Positions 11,798 through 24,908 are shown, counted from the stretch's first letter. The stretch is DNA of 64,000 nt from Capsicum annuum (GCF_002878395.1 NC_061111.1:22764152-22828151); one strand, 5' to 3'. A program made the numbers and translations. The notes: generated by a model not told the origin, from the letters alone.

Positions 11798-12951
11798 CTA
11801 TTCTGCCGCTACCCGCCAGCAAGCTGAGGCTGGGCGAGTCGCTGGAACTGGAGCACTAACAATCTGAGTCTGGGTCTGAGGGCGATAGTCACGACGCCCT
11901 TGTCCATCCTGTGGACAATCTCTAACTCTGTGACCCATGTCACCACACCATAAACAACCCCTCTTCTCACCCCAACACTCACCCGAATGAGCCCTACCAC
12001 ACTTAGGACATAGGGGGCAATTTGTCTTACTGCCAGTACTGTACTGGGACCTGGATGCATATGACCTGGTACTTTGCTCCTGCCTACTTCTAGGCATGAG
12101 AGCACTAGCAGATAACAGTGCTGGCAAAAATGAATGATCCTGATACTGAGGGCGAGTCCCTCCCTATGATCTAGTCTGACCATGTCCGTGCTGCTCAAAC
12201 CTAGCTCTCTTATTCTCTCTTATTCTATCTCTCTCTTTAATCTTGTCTGCCTCAATCTATTGGGCATGAGTCGTCAACCTAGAAAGATTCATCTCACTAT
12301 TCAGCATAGCAAACCTACACTCCTTAACCACATAACTAGACACTACAGTCATAAACTTACTCATACTATCCCAATTATCAGCCACTAAGTCAGGAGCATA
12401 CTTGGCCAACTGACTAAACTTTAGACAGTACTCCCTAACAGTCATAGAGCCCTGTCACAGGTTCATAAACTCCTCCACCTTTGCCTCTCTTATCTCCAAA
12501 GGGAAAAACTTATCCAGGAATGCATCCTGGAACTCTTGCCAAGTTGTAGGGATAGCTCCCTCACCTCTACTTTTCCTCCAAGTAACAACCCAGTCATAAG
12601 CAAGGTCTTTCAACCTATACGCAGCCAACTCCATACTATGTTCCTCAGATACATGTATCACCTGAGTAATCTTCCGCACCTCCTCTAAAAATAATTATGG
12701 ATCCTCATCAGACTTAGACCCATAGAATTCTGGTGGATTCATCCGCATGAAGCACAGATCCTAGCAGCAGCTGAATTACCTCCCTGCTGATGTAGAGCCA
12801 AGGTCGGGTTGGCCTGAATATTTGCAATAATAGCTTAGGCCAGCGCCAGAAAGGCTGCCCAAAATTCAGCATGAGACATATTTTTATTTAATGGGTCAGC
12901 GGGTTGAGGTTGCTGACCATCATTATTTCTTCTCGCTCATCGTGGAGGCAT
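11798..12951 (-). pseudogene. Gypsy-B gag with zinc knuckle
   Basis: The minus strand begins at ATG 12951 (MPPR, then an in-frame stop and ARRNNDGQQPQPADPLN). It continues with the capsid region (RLKDLAYDWVVTW, TTWQEFQDAFLDKFFP, MTVREYCLKFSQLAKYAP). Near 11900-12030 it has two cysteine clusters, CPKCGRAHSGECW and CLWCGDMGHRVRDCP; the latter is a complete CX2CX4HX4C zinc knuckle for RNA binding. Several stops and frame changes break it. Confidence 0.9.
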
Positions 12952-13142
12952 ATTTCTGAAAGAGGAGAGGACGAATCAATAGCAGAGAGAGACACTTTAA
13001 GCATGATAGACTTCTGAAAGAAATAATCATACTTTTTCCTAAAACGACTTGTAGCCTCTTGCTCATAGATGTGGCGCGCTACACACCGATAATCAAGACT
13101 TTACTTAACCCGGCTTGTCAGAATCCCTAGGACACCTTAAAA

Positions 13143-13160
13143 CCTTAGGCTCTGATACCA
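13143..13160 (-). other. Gypsy-B primer-binding site (tRNA-iMet)
   Basis: The minus strand reads TGGTATCAGAGCCTAAGG a few bases inside the 5' LTR (which ends at 13165). Its first 12 bases are the standard plant initiator-tRNA-Met complement. Confidence 0.9.
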
Positions 13161-13164
13161 AGTT

Positions 13165-15463
13165 TGTAACGCCCCGGAAAACGGGTCCCAGAGCGTCACA
13201 CGGTGCTTGAGGCTACGAGTAGCCCCAAGCTAACCCTTTGAGCCATTTTCATTCAGTTCAACACAAATCAACGGGGTTTCCATAAATAACCCTCAAATAT
13301 CAACAGAGTAATCATCATCCAAGAATAAAAGAATTTCAGAAAGATAACAAAATATGACTTATTAGTCAACTCCCAACATCTATACTAGTCTGACAAGCCT
13401 CTAAGAAAATCAATAAAACCAGCGAGCCATTGAGACATGCCCTAACTGACTCATACTCAGTAATCAAATGTAAACAATTCCGCGAAACCAACATCAGACA
13501 TCACGTCCTCGGAACATGAGGACTCACCACAACAGAGGATGTAGAACAGCGTACCCAAAGAATCACTGTCGAACCTGGAACTGAGCACCTGAACCTACAT
13601 TCCGAGAAACTGCAGTCCATATCCGAAGATGTGGGTCAGTACCATGGAAAGGAACCAAGTATATGGGGGTGTATGTAATTGTATAAACATCATCATCATA
13701 AATATTTATAAGAAATATGCAGGATGTATGAAAGACTCACATAGCTCGAAGAAAATCATCATAATCATGAGAGGATGAAATAAGTACAATAACACATGTG
13801 AGTCATCATATAATTTGTCAATCACTTCCAGTTCATCAAGAATATCAATTCTCATAATGTAAATATCATTTAAATCTTTCAAAAGAATAACTTTCATAAT
13901 TCCACTTTCAAATCACTTCACCATTCACCATAGACACAAGCAAACACACACACACTGAGAGATCCTATAACCGACATAAACTATGTGAGCTACATGGAGT
14001 CCAACGTACAACCCACGTTGGGGAGAGCCTTCCTATCCTTGCCATTGGAGTAGGAGTATCAATATTAGATCCACATAAACTAGTGATCACTATATAAATC
14101 AGTCTCAGGCTCACTCCTACAGGGGCACGTAGTTCTAGGGAAGTAAGGTCAACCACATTGTGGATTTCAACCACATTGTGGATTTCTTTCACACTCGAGT
14201 TCAAAACAACTCCATTAAGATCAAAAGGTCAAATCATTCAAAATATCTCAAATATTCAATATTAACGTGCTTATAACACACACTTTCTCAAAAAAACACA
14301 ATTTCCAATGGGGATTCACGACCCAAATATCAAAATCATGATAAATATCATTCAAGATTCATGCTTTATATCTCCACACATGTAAATTCATCTTTCAAAA
14401 TCATAAACATCAAGATTTCATAATAATCATCATAAGATATGGGTTTATGCTTCAAATTCGTAAAAAAATCAAATAAAAATCATGCCTTTGTAAAGAAAAT
14501 TACTTTTGGGCACAAGAACGAAAGAGAGTTCTTGTTGTAAAACCCCACATACCTTGAATGATGAACTTTAGATAGATACTCATTTTTGAGATGTTAATCG
14601 TGTCTTTGAATGATGGTTCTTGGAATTCTTGAACTAGAAACTTGGAATCTTGAATAAATTTGTAGAATTAATGGTGAACTTTGGAGGTTCTTGAAGTTGG
14701 ATATAGGAGCTTAGGGTTTTCTTTTTGAGGGAGTTTGATGAAATATAACATATAATGCTTCTAATAGGCTTTAATATAGGGTCTGCACGGATTTTGGGTG
14801 AGGGAGAATGACCAAAACGTCCCTAAAAATAAAAAAAAATCTCGAATCTGTCCTTTGGTGGACTATTTTGATAGTCTAAAGTAGATCGACCATAACGTTT
14901 TACTCTGATATTCAAATTGGATGAAACCAATTTCATTAGAAAGAGGACTCTCATATATTTCCGTTGATATATAGTATCTCACCCACATCATTGTGTATGA
15001 GGATTTATAATCATTTGAAGTTGACCCAAAAATTTACTTTTGATAGGCTGAAGTAGATCGACCATAACTTTTTGCTCCGATAGACAAATTGGATGAAAGA
15101 AATTTCATTGGAAAGAGGACTCGCAGAGCTTTCCTTTGATATATAGTAGATCACCCATATCATTAGGTACAAGGAGTTATGATCATTTAAAGTTGGATTA
15201 AAAATACGCCAGGCCTCAGTACTTTTTCCTGCACATTTTACTGTTCACTACTATTCACGATTCAATTGGAATGTTCATAACTCGTGACTCGGGTGTCCGT
15301 TTTGGATGATCCACATATCGTTGGAAATATTATTCGATACTCTACGCAATGGTGGGTCATAATCTAAGACATTTCACACGGAAAATTTATATTTTATTCT
15401 AGAAGATAGAACCCAACACGTTTACGCACAAAATTTTAACGAAAAATTTCCCAGGGTATTACA
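13165..15463 (-). repeat. Gypsy-B 5' LTR (2.3 kb)
   Basis: Starts TGTAACGCCCC and ends GGTATTACA on the plus strand, matching 6111-8133 over most of its length with scattered substitutions, plus an extra internal segment around 14560-14930. Confidence 0.92.
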
Positions 15464-15468
15464 GGCTA

Positions 15469-17019
15469 CCACATTATCCTTCCTCTTTTTGTATTGAATC
15501 ACATAGGGAAAGGTTTCAAGAAATTCAATCCATTTGGCATGTCGTTTGTTAAGTTTTTCTTGTGCCCAAAGGTGCTTCAAGGATTTATGATCCGTTCGGA
15601 TTACGAACTCATTGGGCCAAAGATAGTGTTGCCAATTTCCTAATGCTCTAACCAAGGCATACAACTCCAAATCATACGTAGAGTAGTTTAGAGTTGCTCC
15701 TTTGAGCTTTTCACTAAAATAAGCAATGGGCTTTAAAGCTTGCATCAAAACAGCCCCAATGCCTACCTTACTACCATCGCATTCAACTTCAAGGATCTTA
15801 TCAAAGTTAGGTAATTGCAACAACGATGCCAAAATGAGCATATCTTTCAAGGTATTAAAGGCCTTAGATTGTTCTTCACCCCACTGGAAAGGTTGGTCCT
15901 TTCGGATGATTTCGGTCAAGGGGGCGGAAATAGTACTAAATTCTTTGACGAACCTCCTATAAAAACTTGCCAACCCGTGGAAGCTCCGAACTTCACCCAC
16001 GGCTTTTGGGGTTGGCCAATCATTAATGGCAGTTATCTTGGATTTGTCTACCTCCACTCCCCTCGAGCTCATAACAAATCCCAAAAATACAACTTTATCT
16101 ATACCAAAGGAGCATTTTTCAATATTAGAATACAACTTTTCTTTCCTAAGAACATCAAAAACACTCCTTAGATGCAAGACATGTTCACTAAGAGACTTAC
16201 TGTAAACTAAAACATCATCAAAGTACACGACCATAAATTTTCCAATAAACGGCTTCATTACATGATTCATTATCCGCATAAAGGTACAAGGAGCAGTGGT
16301 AAGACCAAATGGCATGACCATCCACTCATATAGACCAAATTTGGTCTTGAATGTGGTCTTCCATTCATCACCCAGTTGCATACGAATTTGGTGATATTCG
16401 CTCCTAAGATCAACCTTAGAAAACACACAAGAGCCATTTAGTTCATCAAGCATATCATCTAGCCTAGGAATAGGGTGACGATACTTTATCATAATTTTAT
16501 TTATGGCTCGACAGTCCACGTACATTTGCCACATCCCATCCTTCTTTGGCACAAGTAACACCGGGACCGCGCACGGACTCATGCTTTCCTTAATGTATCC
16601 TTTGTTAAGGAGGTCCTCAAATTGCCATTGGAGTTCCTTCATATATATGGGGTTACTCCAATAAGCTGGCTTGTTCGATAATTTCAACCCCGGAACAAAG
16701 TCAATTTGGTGCATAATTCATCAAAGTGGATGAAGTACTTGCGGCAACTCCTTGGAAATATATCATCAAATTCCTGCAAAACATTAGAAATAAAATATGG
16801 GATAAGAGAAGTGGATGGGTTAGCATTCAAAACATGAGCCAAAAGTAGCATAGGAGTAGTATCATCATACTCTCTGGAAATGTCGCCCTTGTGAGCCAAC
16901 ATTACCATCGAATCCCTACCTCTCAATGTCAAAACTCCCTCTTCACCCTCACTCCTCCCACTCTCAGGTTCCTCCCCCCTACCCATGGGTTCTTTCTCTT
17001 TTTTTCCCTTTCCTTGCAA
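15469..17019 (-). pseudogene. Gypsy-A reverse transcriptase and RNase H
   Basis: A 430-codon minus-strand frame carries [35 protein letters not shown], the catalytic box [47 protein letters not shown], then RNase [34 protein letters not shown] and [20 protein letters not shown]. It breaks off at KKRKDNVVA (15469), where the family continues with the ADALSR motif; that is the exact site of the Gypsy-B insertion. Upstream (16714-17019) a frame change separates the linker. The RT core itself is nearly intact. Confidence 0.93.
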
Positions 17020-17059
17020 ACTCTTTATTTGTCAATGTGCCTCACACACTTGTGATGGT

Positions 17060-17580
17060 TATAGTGGTTGGAAGTTGTACTAACGACCCTTGAACTCAAA
17101 GGAATAATAGTTGGTTCAGCCATTATGCATGGTCGACCTATCATATTGCCATGGCTGACCCAACAAAAGATTACAATCTTGTATAGGAATGATGTCGCAA
17201 AGCACCTTATCTTTATAATTTCTAACTTTGAACCGAATCACCACTTGACGAGTCACCTTCAACTCTCCACAATCATTCAACCATTAGAGCCTATACGAAC
17301 TTGCATGTGGAGTAGTTGGCAATTTCAAGTGATCCACTATCGAGGCACTAGCTACATTAGCACAACTCCTGCTACCAATAATCAAGGAGCACACACTCCC
17401 CTTAATGAAGCACTTGGTGCGAAAGAGGTTTTCCCATTGGCTAGGATCATCCAACGCTTTGCTAATCATAACTCTCCGTACCACATAGTTAGGTACTTCA
17501 AGTTCACTTTCTTGAGGCCAAACCTCCTCTTCATCATCATCACTATGCCTCTCGGTCTCCCCTCACTCTCCATCTTGCGA
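17060..17580 (-). pseudogene. Gypsy-A protease region, active site lost
   Basis: The minus strand encodes MISKALDDPSQWENLFRTKC and CSLIIGSRSCANVAS. The sister element Gypsy-F has CTLVIDSGSCANIVS at the same place, so the D-S-G catalytic triplet reads G-S-R here. Several frameshifts follow (17068-17280). Confidence 0.8.
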
Positions 17581-17583
17581 GAC

Positions 17584-18880
17584 TTATTCATTTTTAACCG
17601 TTTTAAGCCCGAATTCTTCCCCCAAGAAATATAATTTTCCTTTCCTTAATATCATATTTCTCCAATTAGGATACTCACTAACCTTGTGTCCCCATCCGTA
17701 GCATTTAAAGCATTGGAATCCCTTGATGTTGGAAGAGACATTCGGCTTGCCCTCAAACCATGGAGGAAGTAGTTGAGCACTCTTGCTCATGGGTGGGGTA
17801 TTGGCTGGTTGTTTCTTGAATTTGTTCCACCCCGAAGACGACGAAACAATTTCTTTCCCCTTGGTCCAACCCGAGGACCCTTGGTGGGATTTGGTTTTGT
17901 ATGCCGACCTTTCCTTGTTCTCGGATTTAATCTCTAAAGCCGCTTGAAAGATTCCTTCAATATTTTCAAACTTATGAAGCGTCATGTGTATCGAGATTTC
18001 CTTATTTAGGCCGATCTTGAACCGGATGATGTTGTTACTCACTTGCTCTCCTCTATGATCAAGTTTCAAGATGAGTTGTTGAAAATCATCATAGTAAGCT
18101 GCTATACTTTTGTTTCCTTGCTTCAAGTTGTACAATTTTGCAAGGAGTTCATGTTGATATCTTTTGGGAAGGTACCTTTGCCTTATAAGATACCTTAATC
18201 GAAACCAAGGAGGGGGTTTCCCCTCAATCAATACGTTGCCAAAACATTTACATACTCCAACCACATGGTAGCATATCCCTCAAAATGAGCAATGGCGTAG
18301 CAGCTCTTCTTCTCCTCCATGAGATCATTCACTTGAAATACTCTCTCGCATGCGAATTTCTATGCGAGAAACTTTTCGGGATCACTTTCTCCCTTAAAGA
18401 TCGGAAGCCCCATTTTTATGGTGTTGAGGCCAATATCCTTTTCCCGAACACCTTGGCCGCCCCTACCTTTAAGCCCCCAGTTCTCCCTAGTTTCTACCCT
18501 TCTACCTCTCATCCCATCTTCCATCAAATAAGGATCATCATACATTCCATACCCTCCCCTTCAGCTCTCCCTCACAAATCCCTCTTCTTGCATTAGCGGG
18601 TTTTGGACATTTGGAATTTGGTATGGCGGATTGGTATTTAGTGGTGGAGGTCTTTGGACTGGCTGATTTTGGTTTGGAGGAGTCGGATTTAAGGGTGGTA
18701 TTTGGGTTCCAAGTCCGTCACGTGGGACTTTGTGATGTAGAGAATGGCTAGGTCCTTCAAGGCCTCGGCCTTGTGAATAATAGTTGGCTTGAGTTATGGC
18801 ATTTGGTGGGTGCATTCTTGGGTGTGTGGCTTCGTGGGTAATGGTTGGGGATGTGTTTTGAGGAGTTGAGGGTTGAGAAA
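17584..18880 (-). pseudogene. Gypsy-A gag
   Basis: The minus strand shows the capsid parts (KPPPWFRLRYLIRQRYLPKR, YYDDFQQLILKLDHRGEQVS, GIFQAALEI) and a zinc knuckle remnant CFKCYGWGHKVSEY. The final cysteine of CX2CX4HX4C is replaced by Y; Gypsy-F has CFKCQGWGHKAKEC. The N-terminal proline-rich part (18560-18815: PLNPTPPNQNQPVQRPPPLN) is in another frame. Confidence 0.88.
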
Positions 18881-20167
18881 TCCGTTAGCATTCTACCCTT
18901 TTCATTCAACCACTAATAGAGGACACTTCTACCCCTAACTTATCAATACACACATTCCTACATCCCGAGACAAAGATTCAAGATTAGCCACAAGAGCATT
19001 CAAAACATTTTGGTCCATGGTTTGTGCATTGGAAATTTTGACTTCCATGTGTAATGGTTCCATTTGCTAATGTACCTACAAAATGAACAAACGTTAGTTC
19101 AAAATACACTCACACAATCTTCACACTCGGCTTCCTCACTTGGTTCTTCAAGTGTTGTAAGCCGGCTATCAACTTGTGAGAACTTGGGAATGAGTCAACT
19201 CTTGAGTTGGAGTGGATTTTGGTTTGAATACTAGAAAAAAAATTGTACGCACTTGAACCAAAAACAACTATGAATTTTAAACGAGAAAATCACCACAAAG
19301 AACGTTGACACGAAGATGTACTCAAAAACTAGTTCACAACTTAGTACATTCTTACTTAGTTGCCAACTAGTGTAGGAGTCACTAGAATGGAAACTAGTAG
19401 AGATAAGAAAAGAAACTTGGAAGGTCCTACGACTTGAGTTTTTTTGTTGATATGGCTCTCACTTTTTTTTCCTTTTGACCGTTTCAATTTGTTGTTGAAA
19501 TGGAGTATGATTTTATTTTCAAGACTTAAGGGGTTCAATCTTGTGTGTTGATGAGGATTTTTAGTTTTGGAGTACCAAGACAAGGCCTTGGACTCTTTTT
19601 CCAAAGGTCAAAAAGGTGTCAATAAACTTTTCACCAACTTGCACCAAAATGGCAAAGCACCTTTTTGTTTTGGCTTTGTCCTTTTCCTCTTTTGGTCCTT
19701 CTTGAAAAAGGTTTTAACACTCTTTTGGTAAAGGAGCTTTTGGGGGTCTTTGGCTGATTTGCCTCTTTGGTATTTTCTTGAAACTATTTCCAAGACAAAC
19801 ACAAGATCTAACCTCTCTCTTCCTCTTTTCAAATCAAACACCCCTTTTGTTAAATATTCACCTCAAGAACATTATGAAGAACAATAAGAACACTTGTGAA
19901 CAACAACAACATTCACACTGTCCAACCCTTCAACAACACTAAAAAAAGCTTCAAATCTTGGGCCTTAGACTCAAGTGTTCTAGGGGGACAACAAGCTAAC
20001 ACACGAAACTACTAAGACAAGTAAAAATAACACCTAAATCTAGACACTTCTCGGCCAACACAAGTCACCAGATAACACTTTTTTTTTTGCCTTTTCATTT
20101 TTTTTTGGACTTTTTCAACTAGAAGGGCCCAACATTGGTGGTGTAAGAACACGAACAGCCTTTGATC
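18881..20167 (-). other. Gypsy-A untranslated leader and primer-binding site
   Basis: Non-coding stretch between gag and the 5' LTR of Gypsy-A. Next to the LTR the minus strand reads TTTGGTATCAGATCAAAGGC, the equivalent of Gypsy-F's TTTGGTATCAAAGATCAAGG. It starts with the TGGTATCA of an initiator-Met primer site, although its later bases deviate. Short open frames here (19356-19841) have no family resemblance. Confidence 0.7.
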
Positions 20168-20834
20168 TGATACCAAACGGTATCTACAAGAGCACAAAAC
20201 AGTTCACAAACTCACAAAATAGTCCACACGTACAAGACATCAAACGGAAACAACAAATACACAAACTTGAAAGATAAGGAGATAGATAACTTGACACAAA
20301 TAGAATATAAAATGTAGCAACTAAAGAGTGTATCAAACTCTAAAACCTCTACAAATCACATTAACAAGCACCAAGTTGTTATGGGAACACAAGAGGAACT
20401 CCATTCACTCAAGCACTCTCATTTCTAGCTGTCTCACAACACAAGTGGAACCTTTCACTTGTGAAGCTTAAGATGTTAGTGGTCTACTCTCTTCTTGAGA
20501 GGAAATATGGTGTTCAATGTTACAAAGTGATTTTAAAATGAGCTCGCTAAAGAGAACAAGACTAAAGAAACACCTTAAATAGTCTTTACAAAAAAGGATG
20601 GTAAAAAGACCTTTTTGCCCTTAATGAAGGGGTGGTGGGTTTGGAGTGTTTGGGGAAGCCTTGGGGTGTCTTTTGGGCCCCTAAGGTCATCCCCCACATG
20701 TCAAGACATATACCCCCTTGGGCGAGTTTGCAACAAGCTCAACCGCATCTATTTTCATAAACGCACCTTGAAGCCTTTGTAGTTCCCGAGCTTGACTTCT
20801 AGTAAATGGTCTCAAGCCCATGACACCCGTATCA
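20168..20834 (-). repeat. Gypsy-A 5' LTR
   Basis: Aligns with 4104-4770. The true LTR end is probably 20178, where CG replaces the expected TG; 20168-20177 is then the start of the primer-binding site. The outer end GTATCA at 20834 adjoins CAGGA. Confidence 0.85.
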
Positions 20835-20839
20835 CAGGA

Positions 20840-21173
20840 TAATTTAGCTACAACTTTGCGTAAAGTACGATACTCAGCCTTAGCATATGAAAGAGATATA
20901 GTGGGCTATTTCTTACTCCTCCACAAAACAGGAGAGCCACCTAAAGTGATGAAAAACCTAGTAACTGACCGACGTGAATTAGCACACGCCGCACAATCAG
21001 AAACAGAAAAAGCCAATAATAAGAAATCCATAGAATTATTGAACAAAAAAACAAGATCAAGGGCATTGAGTAAGTATCTCAAGATGAATGTCAGCCGTAA
21101 GATAAGGTACTTGGGGAGCCTGTAAGAACTGACTTAAATGTTGAACAACATATGAAATGTCATACCTAGTATG
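20840..21173 (-). pseudogene. Copia-C RNase H, N-terminal part
   Basis: On the minus strand the region reads through LGGSPVLWRSKKQPTISLSY and AKAEYRTLRKVVAKL, the W.SKKQ..S.S.AEAEY block of Copia RNase H. It ends at the Gypsy-A target site; its continuation is 3811-4098. An in-frame disruption lies near 21120-21175. Confidence 0.88.
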
Positions 21174-22050
21174 CTAAAGAAAATTCAGCTTGCCAACAAG
21201 GCACCGAAATGTGGAAGGATCAGTGAGAGGGGTACCCATATCAGTAATAAGCTTCAAAAAAGCATCCAGTGGTGCAAACATAGGAGAAAACTGATCACGA
21301 TGAAACTCAGCCAGTAAATCAAATGCAAACTTATGTTGTGTCATAAGGTAACCTTGAGAATGAGGAGAAATTTCTAAGCCCAAAAAATAATGGACCAAAA
21401 CAAGATCGTTTCTCTTAAATTGATTGTCCAGAAATAGATTTAAAGCATCCAACTCAGATACATCATCCCCAGCAAGTAGGATATCATCAACATAAACAGC
21501 CAGCACAGTAAGAGAATCACCAACTCTCTTAGTAAAAAAGGATTAATCATTCTTACTGGAAGTATAACCATAAAGGGATAAGGCATCAGACAACTTTGAA
21601 AACCACTATCTGGAGGCATGTTTGAGGCCATAGAGGGACTTCCTTAACTTGCAAACCAAAGGAGCAGAAATAAGAATGGAAGAAGATAATGTCAAGCCAA
21701 GAGGAGGCTTCATATACACTTCCTCGTGGAGGTCACCATGAAGAAATGCATTATTGACATCAAGTTGTTAAATAGTCCTATTTCTTTTAACAGTAATGGA
21801 CAAAAGGACTTTAATAGTGGTGAACTTCACAACAGGACAGAATTTCTCAGTGTAATCAATGCCCTCCTTTTGTATGTCACCTCTAATGACCAACCTAACC
21901 TTGTATCTTTCCATAGAACCATCAGACTTATGCTTAATCTTATAAACCCACTTACCAAAAATTGGTTTCTTATGATCAGGTAGAGGGACCAAATCCTAAG
22001 TATGATTAGCTTCAAGAGCATGGAATTCCTAAAGTGTAGCATCTTGACAA
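21174..22050 (-). pseudogene. Copia-C reverse transcriptase
   Basis: The minus strand encodes KPIFGKWVYKIKHKSDGSME and the RYKVRLVIRGDIQ block at 21768-21992, and further on MLAVYVDDILLAGDDVSEL, the Copia catalytic YVDD box, followed by VHYFLGLEISPHSQGYLMTQ. Both halves are recognisable Copia RT. The middle (21500-21770) is broken by stops and a frame change. Confidence 0.92.
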
Positions 22051-23440
22051 GCAGGGTGATAAACAGCCTGTTGATATGACTGAGGTTTAAGTGTGGGGGG
22101 TTTCACTGAGGACACCTTGGAGATAGAGGTGCAGATATAGTCAGATAAGTAGGCAGGGGTAGAGTGGGTTCTAGAGGACCTTCTAGTAGGAAGATCAAGG
22201 GAAATAGTAGGTGGTGGTGGGTTAGGTGAAGATAAAATAAAAGAAAGAGGAACAGAAACAAAATAAGAAGGAGAAGAGATATCTAAATTAGGAGAAGCAA
22301 GAGGAGAAGAAGGAATAGCATAGAAAGGGGAATAAGGGAAAAGATGTTCATGAAAAATGACATCACCGGAAAAGAAAATGGAATGAGTTGTGAGGTTGAG
22401 TAGTTTGTATCCTTTCTTCAAGGGTAACCAATGAAAACACATGCTAATGATTTAGGTTGAAATTTATCTCTTCCAATAGTAGAAGAATGAACATAACACA
22501 AACAGCCAAAAGATTTGAGATGATCATAAGTTGGAGGAAATCCATGAAGTTTTTCTTATGGAGAAATATTATCTAAAACAAAAGAAGGGAGTTTGTTAAT
22601 GAGATAAGTGGCATTTAAAACACTATCACCCCAGTACTTAATTGGTAGGTTGTATTGAAAAAGTAAGGCTCTATATGTTTCAAGTAAGTGTTTATATTTC
22701 CTTTCCACAACACCATTTTGTTGTGGTGTGTGAGGGATAGTTGATTGGTAGAGGATTCCATGTACTGAAAAGAAAAAGGCAACTTCAACACTGCTACCTA
22801 ATTCATAAGCATTGTTAAATCTAAAAGACTTAACAGAAGCATTAAATTGAACTTTCACCATGGACACAAAGGCTTTGAGAATGGATAAAGTATTGCCCTT
22901 ACAGGATATAAGGTGTAACTCTAGTAAAGTCATCAACCAGAGTAAGAAAATATCTAAAACCATTGTATGTTCTAGTGTGATAGGACCCCAGATGTCTATA
23001 CGTACTAGTTGAAAAGGGGCTGTGGTATGAATATTACTAAGTGGAAAGGAAAGTTTGTATTGTCTTGCTTTAGGACAAATATCACAAGGAAAAGATTGTT
23101 GAAAAAAAAGTTTAGAATGTAAGAATGGTAAAAGTTTCATTTTCTGATAAGGCATATGACCCAATCTTTGGTGCCAGAATAAGTCTAGTCTATTATTATT
23201 ATTATGAAGAGAATTACAAGGAGGACTAACAGTGTTATTACAAGAAGGACTAACAATGTTATCACAAGAATGATACACAGTACTACGGGGAGGGGAGATA
23301 GGAAAAGAAGTGAAACTGGAACATGATGATTGAGTCATGCCAGCATAGTAGTAGTATAAACCATCTGATACTTTACTAATTTCCAGTGGCCTCTTCAGAG
23401 AAGGGCCCTGCAAATGACAAGCAGAAGTGAAAAACACTGC
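22051..23440 (-). pseudogene. Copia-C integrase and linker
   Basis: The minus strand has the GAG-pre-integrase HHCC region (LFWHQRLGHMPYQKM ... CDICPKARQYKLSF), the core (RIDIWGPI, TIPHTPQQNGVVERKYKHLLE) and the C-terminal YWGDSVLNATYLINKLPS. In the 22029-22442 linker, KKGYKLLNLTTHSIFFSGDV leads to RT. The integrase core contains at least one frame error around the second catalytic aspartate (near 22870-22990). Confidence 0.92.
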
Positions 23441-23448
23441 TAAGCAAT

Positions 23449-23802
23449 TTAACTGAGTAATAAGTTGGAATATAGAAAGCAAATTAAAATGAAAAAGGGG
23501 ACCAAAAAGACATTAGGCAAGATGATGTCATCTCTCAAGTGGAGAGAACCAGTGGATACCACCTTGACCTTATACCCATTTGGTAATGTGATAAGGAATG
23601 AAATAGAAAGGGGTTGCATATTATGTAACAAGTGTTTGTGAGGGGTCATATGATTGGAAGCACCTAAGTCCAGAATCCAAGGATTCATACCTAAGTTGCA
23701 GGATCTATGCACACTATAACCATTAGAAGTAAAAATAAAACTATTTGACAAACCTATAAAAATTGGCAAAATCGGAAGAATCACCAGTAGCAGATTGGTC
23801 AT
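23449..23802 (-). pseudogene. Copia-C protease
   Basis: The minus strand encodes NPWILDLGASNHMTPHKHLL, the Copia protease site; the usual D-S-G-A is D-L-G-A here, so the conserved residue after the catalytic aspartate is changed. LPNGYKVKVVSTGSLHL follows, as in the family. Confidence 0.85.
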
Positions 23803-23838
23803 GATCCAAAGAAGAGACCTGAGCTTGTTGAAACAAAC

Positions 23839-24908
23839 TCATAAGGTGATTGTATTATTCTTTAGTGAAACTGTGAGGAGATTCCTGAGGAAATAAGACA
23901 GTAGATGTGGAGGCACCACTGGATTGATTTGAGTTTGAAGAATGCACCATCTGTACACAAGGTGCAGCTGGTCTCTTGTTCGTTGTGAACTTGAAATCAG
24001 CTTGGAATCCATGGAGTCTATAGCATGTCTCAATAGTGTGCCTAGGTTTTTGCAATACTTGCATGTCATGGGCACATTTTGATTCTTGGAGTTGAAGGAA
24101 ACCTTTTGGTTATAAGGTCTACTTTTATATGAAGGTGTGTGTGGTGAGGCATGAAAGGAAACTGAATCACTGGATAAATTTAGGATTCCAGATTGGGTTT
24201 TCTTTTGGCTTTCATCCTGCTGCAGGAGTCCATACACTTTGCTGATTGATGGCAGAGATGTCATCATTAGTGTATTACTCCTTACAGTATTGTAGGTCTC
24301 ATTCAGACCACTAAGGAATTGAAAAAAGTGTTGGTCTTGGATGAATTTGCTCAGGGCTCCACAGGTACACTCAGGGCCAACATATGAGGCATTGAGTTCA
24401 TCCCTAAGGCCTCTCATTTTGGTAAAATGGGTAGAGATACTAGAATACCCTTGAACTGTGGCATTGATTTCCTTTGGATATGTATGTACCTAGACCCATT
24501 TGATTGACCAAATCTATCACTTATGTATTTCTACACCTCTCTAGAACTGGATAGACACATCACACTAATAGCTATTTTCCTAGTCATGAAATTGATAATC
24601 CAAGCTTTGACTATGTGGTCACATCTTTCCCAAAATGGAAAATATAGATTATTAAGGTCAGGTCTAGGGTATTTACCAGTCACAATCCCTAATTTGTTTT
24701 TGGCAGATAGGGAAGTGATCATGTTGTTTCTCCAAATAGCATAACCATATCCATTGAAAATTATAGGGACTAGCTGAGAGCTAGGACTCTCAGAAGGGTG
24801 TACATAATATGGATGTGAGGGATCCAGAGTGAATTCTTCAAAACCACCATTTGTGGTTGAGTTGGAACTATTATCAGTATGTTGAGTACCACTAGTAGGA
24901 TTCGCCAT
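23839..24908 (-). pseudogene. Copia-C gag
   Basis: The minus strand starts at ATG 24908 (MANPTSGTQHTDNSS) and contains HPYYVHPSESPSSQLVPIIF and YAIWRNNMITSLSAKNKLG, the N-terminal DUF4219/UBN-like part of Retrofit/Ale-type gag. After a break near 24500 it continues with FLSGLNETYNTVRSNTLMM and a zinc-knuckle start CKYCKNLGT. Two overlapping frames around 23855-24064 show a frameshift in the knuckle. Confidence 0.9.

Larger units (their letters stand above)
6111..15463 (-). mobile_element. Gypsy-B: Del/Tekay-type chromovirus inside Gypsy-A
   Basis: The LTRs start TGTAACGCCCC and end GGTATTACA (6111-8133 and 13165-15463), with the TSD GGCTA at 6106-6110 and 15464-15468. The minus strand carries gag, protease, RT, RNase H, integrase and a C-terminal chromodomain. 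A tRNA-iMet primer-binding site and a polypurine tract (AAGGGGGGATGA on the minus strand, 8134-8145) are present. Long LTRs and the chromodomain fit the Del/Tekay clade. It is the youngest insertion of the nest by position. It cut Gypsy-A pol at the RNase H/integrase junction. Confidence 0.95.
4104..20834 (-). mobile_element. Gypsy-A: Ty3/gypsy element inside Copia-C
   Basis: Matching terminal repeats lie at 4104-4770 and 20168-20834, flanked by CAGGA at 4099-4103 and 20835-20839. Pol and gag are on the minus strand: gag (17584-18880), protease (about 17060-17580), RT and RNase H (15469-17019), integrase (4785-6105). Gypsy-B interrupts it at 6111-15463. Without that insert the element is about 7.4 kb, the size of Gypsy-F (40211-47733), and the two share gag, pol, LTR-terminal and leader motifs, so they belong to one family. 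No chromodomain was seen after the integrase. Confidence 0.93.
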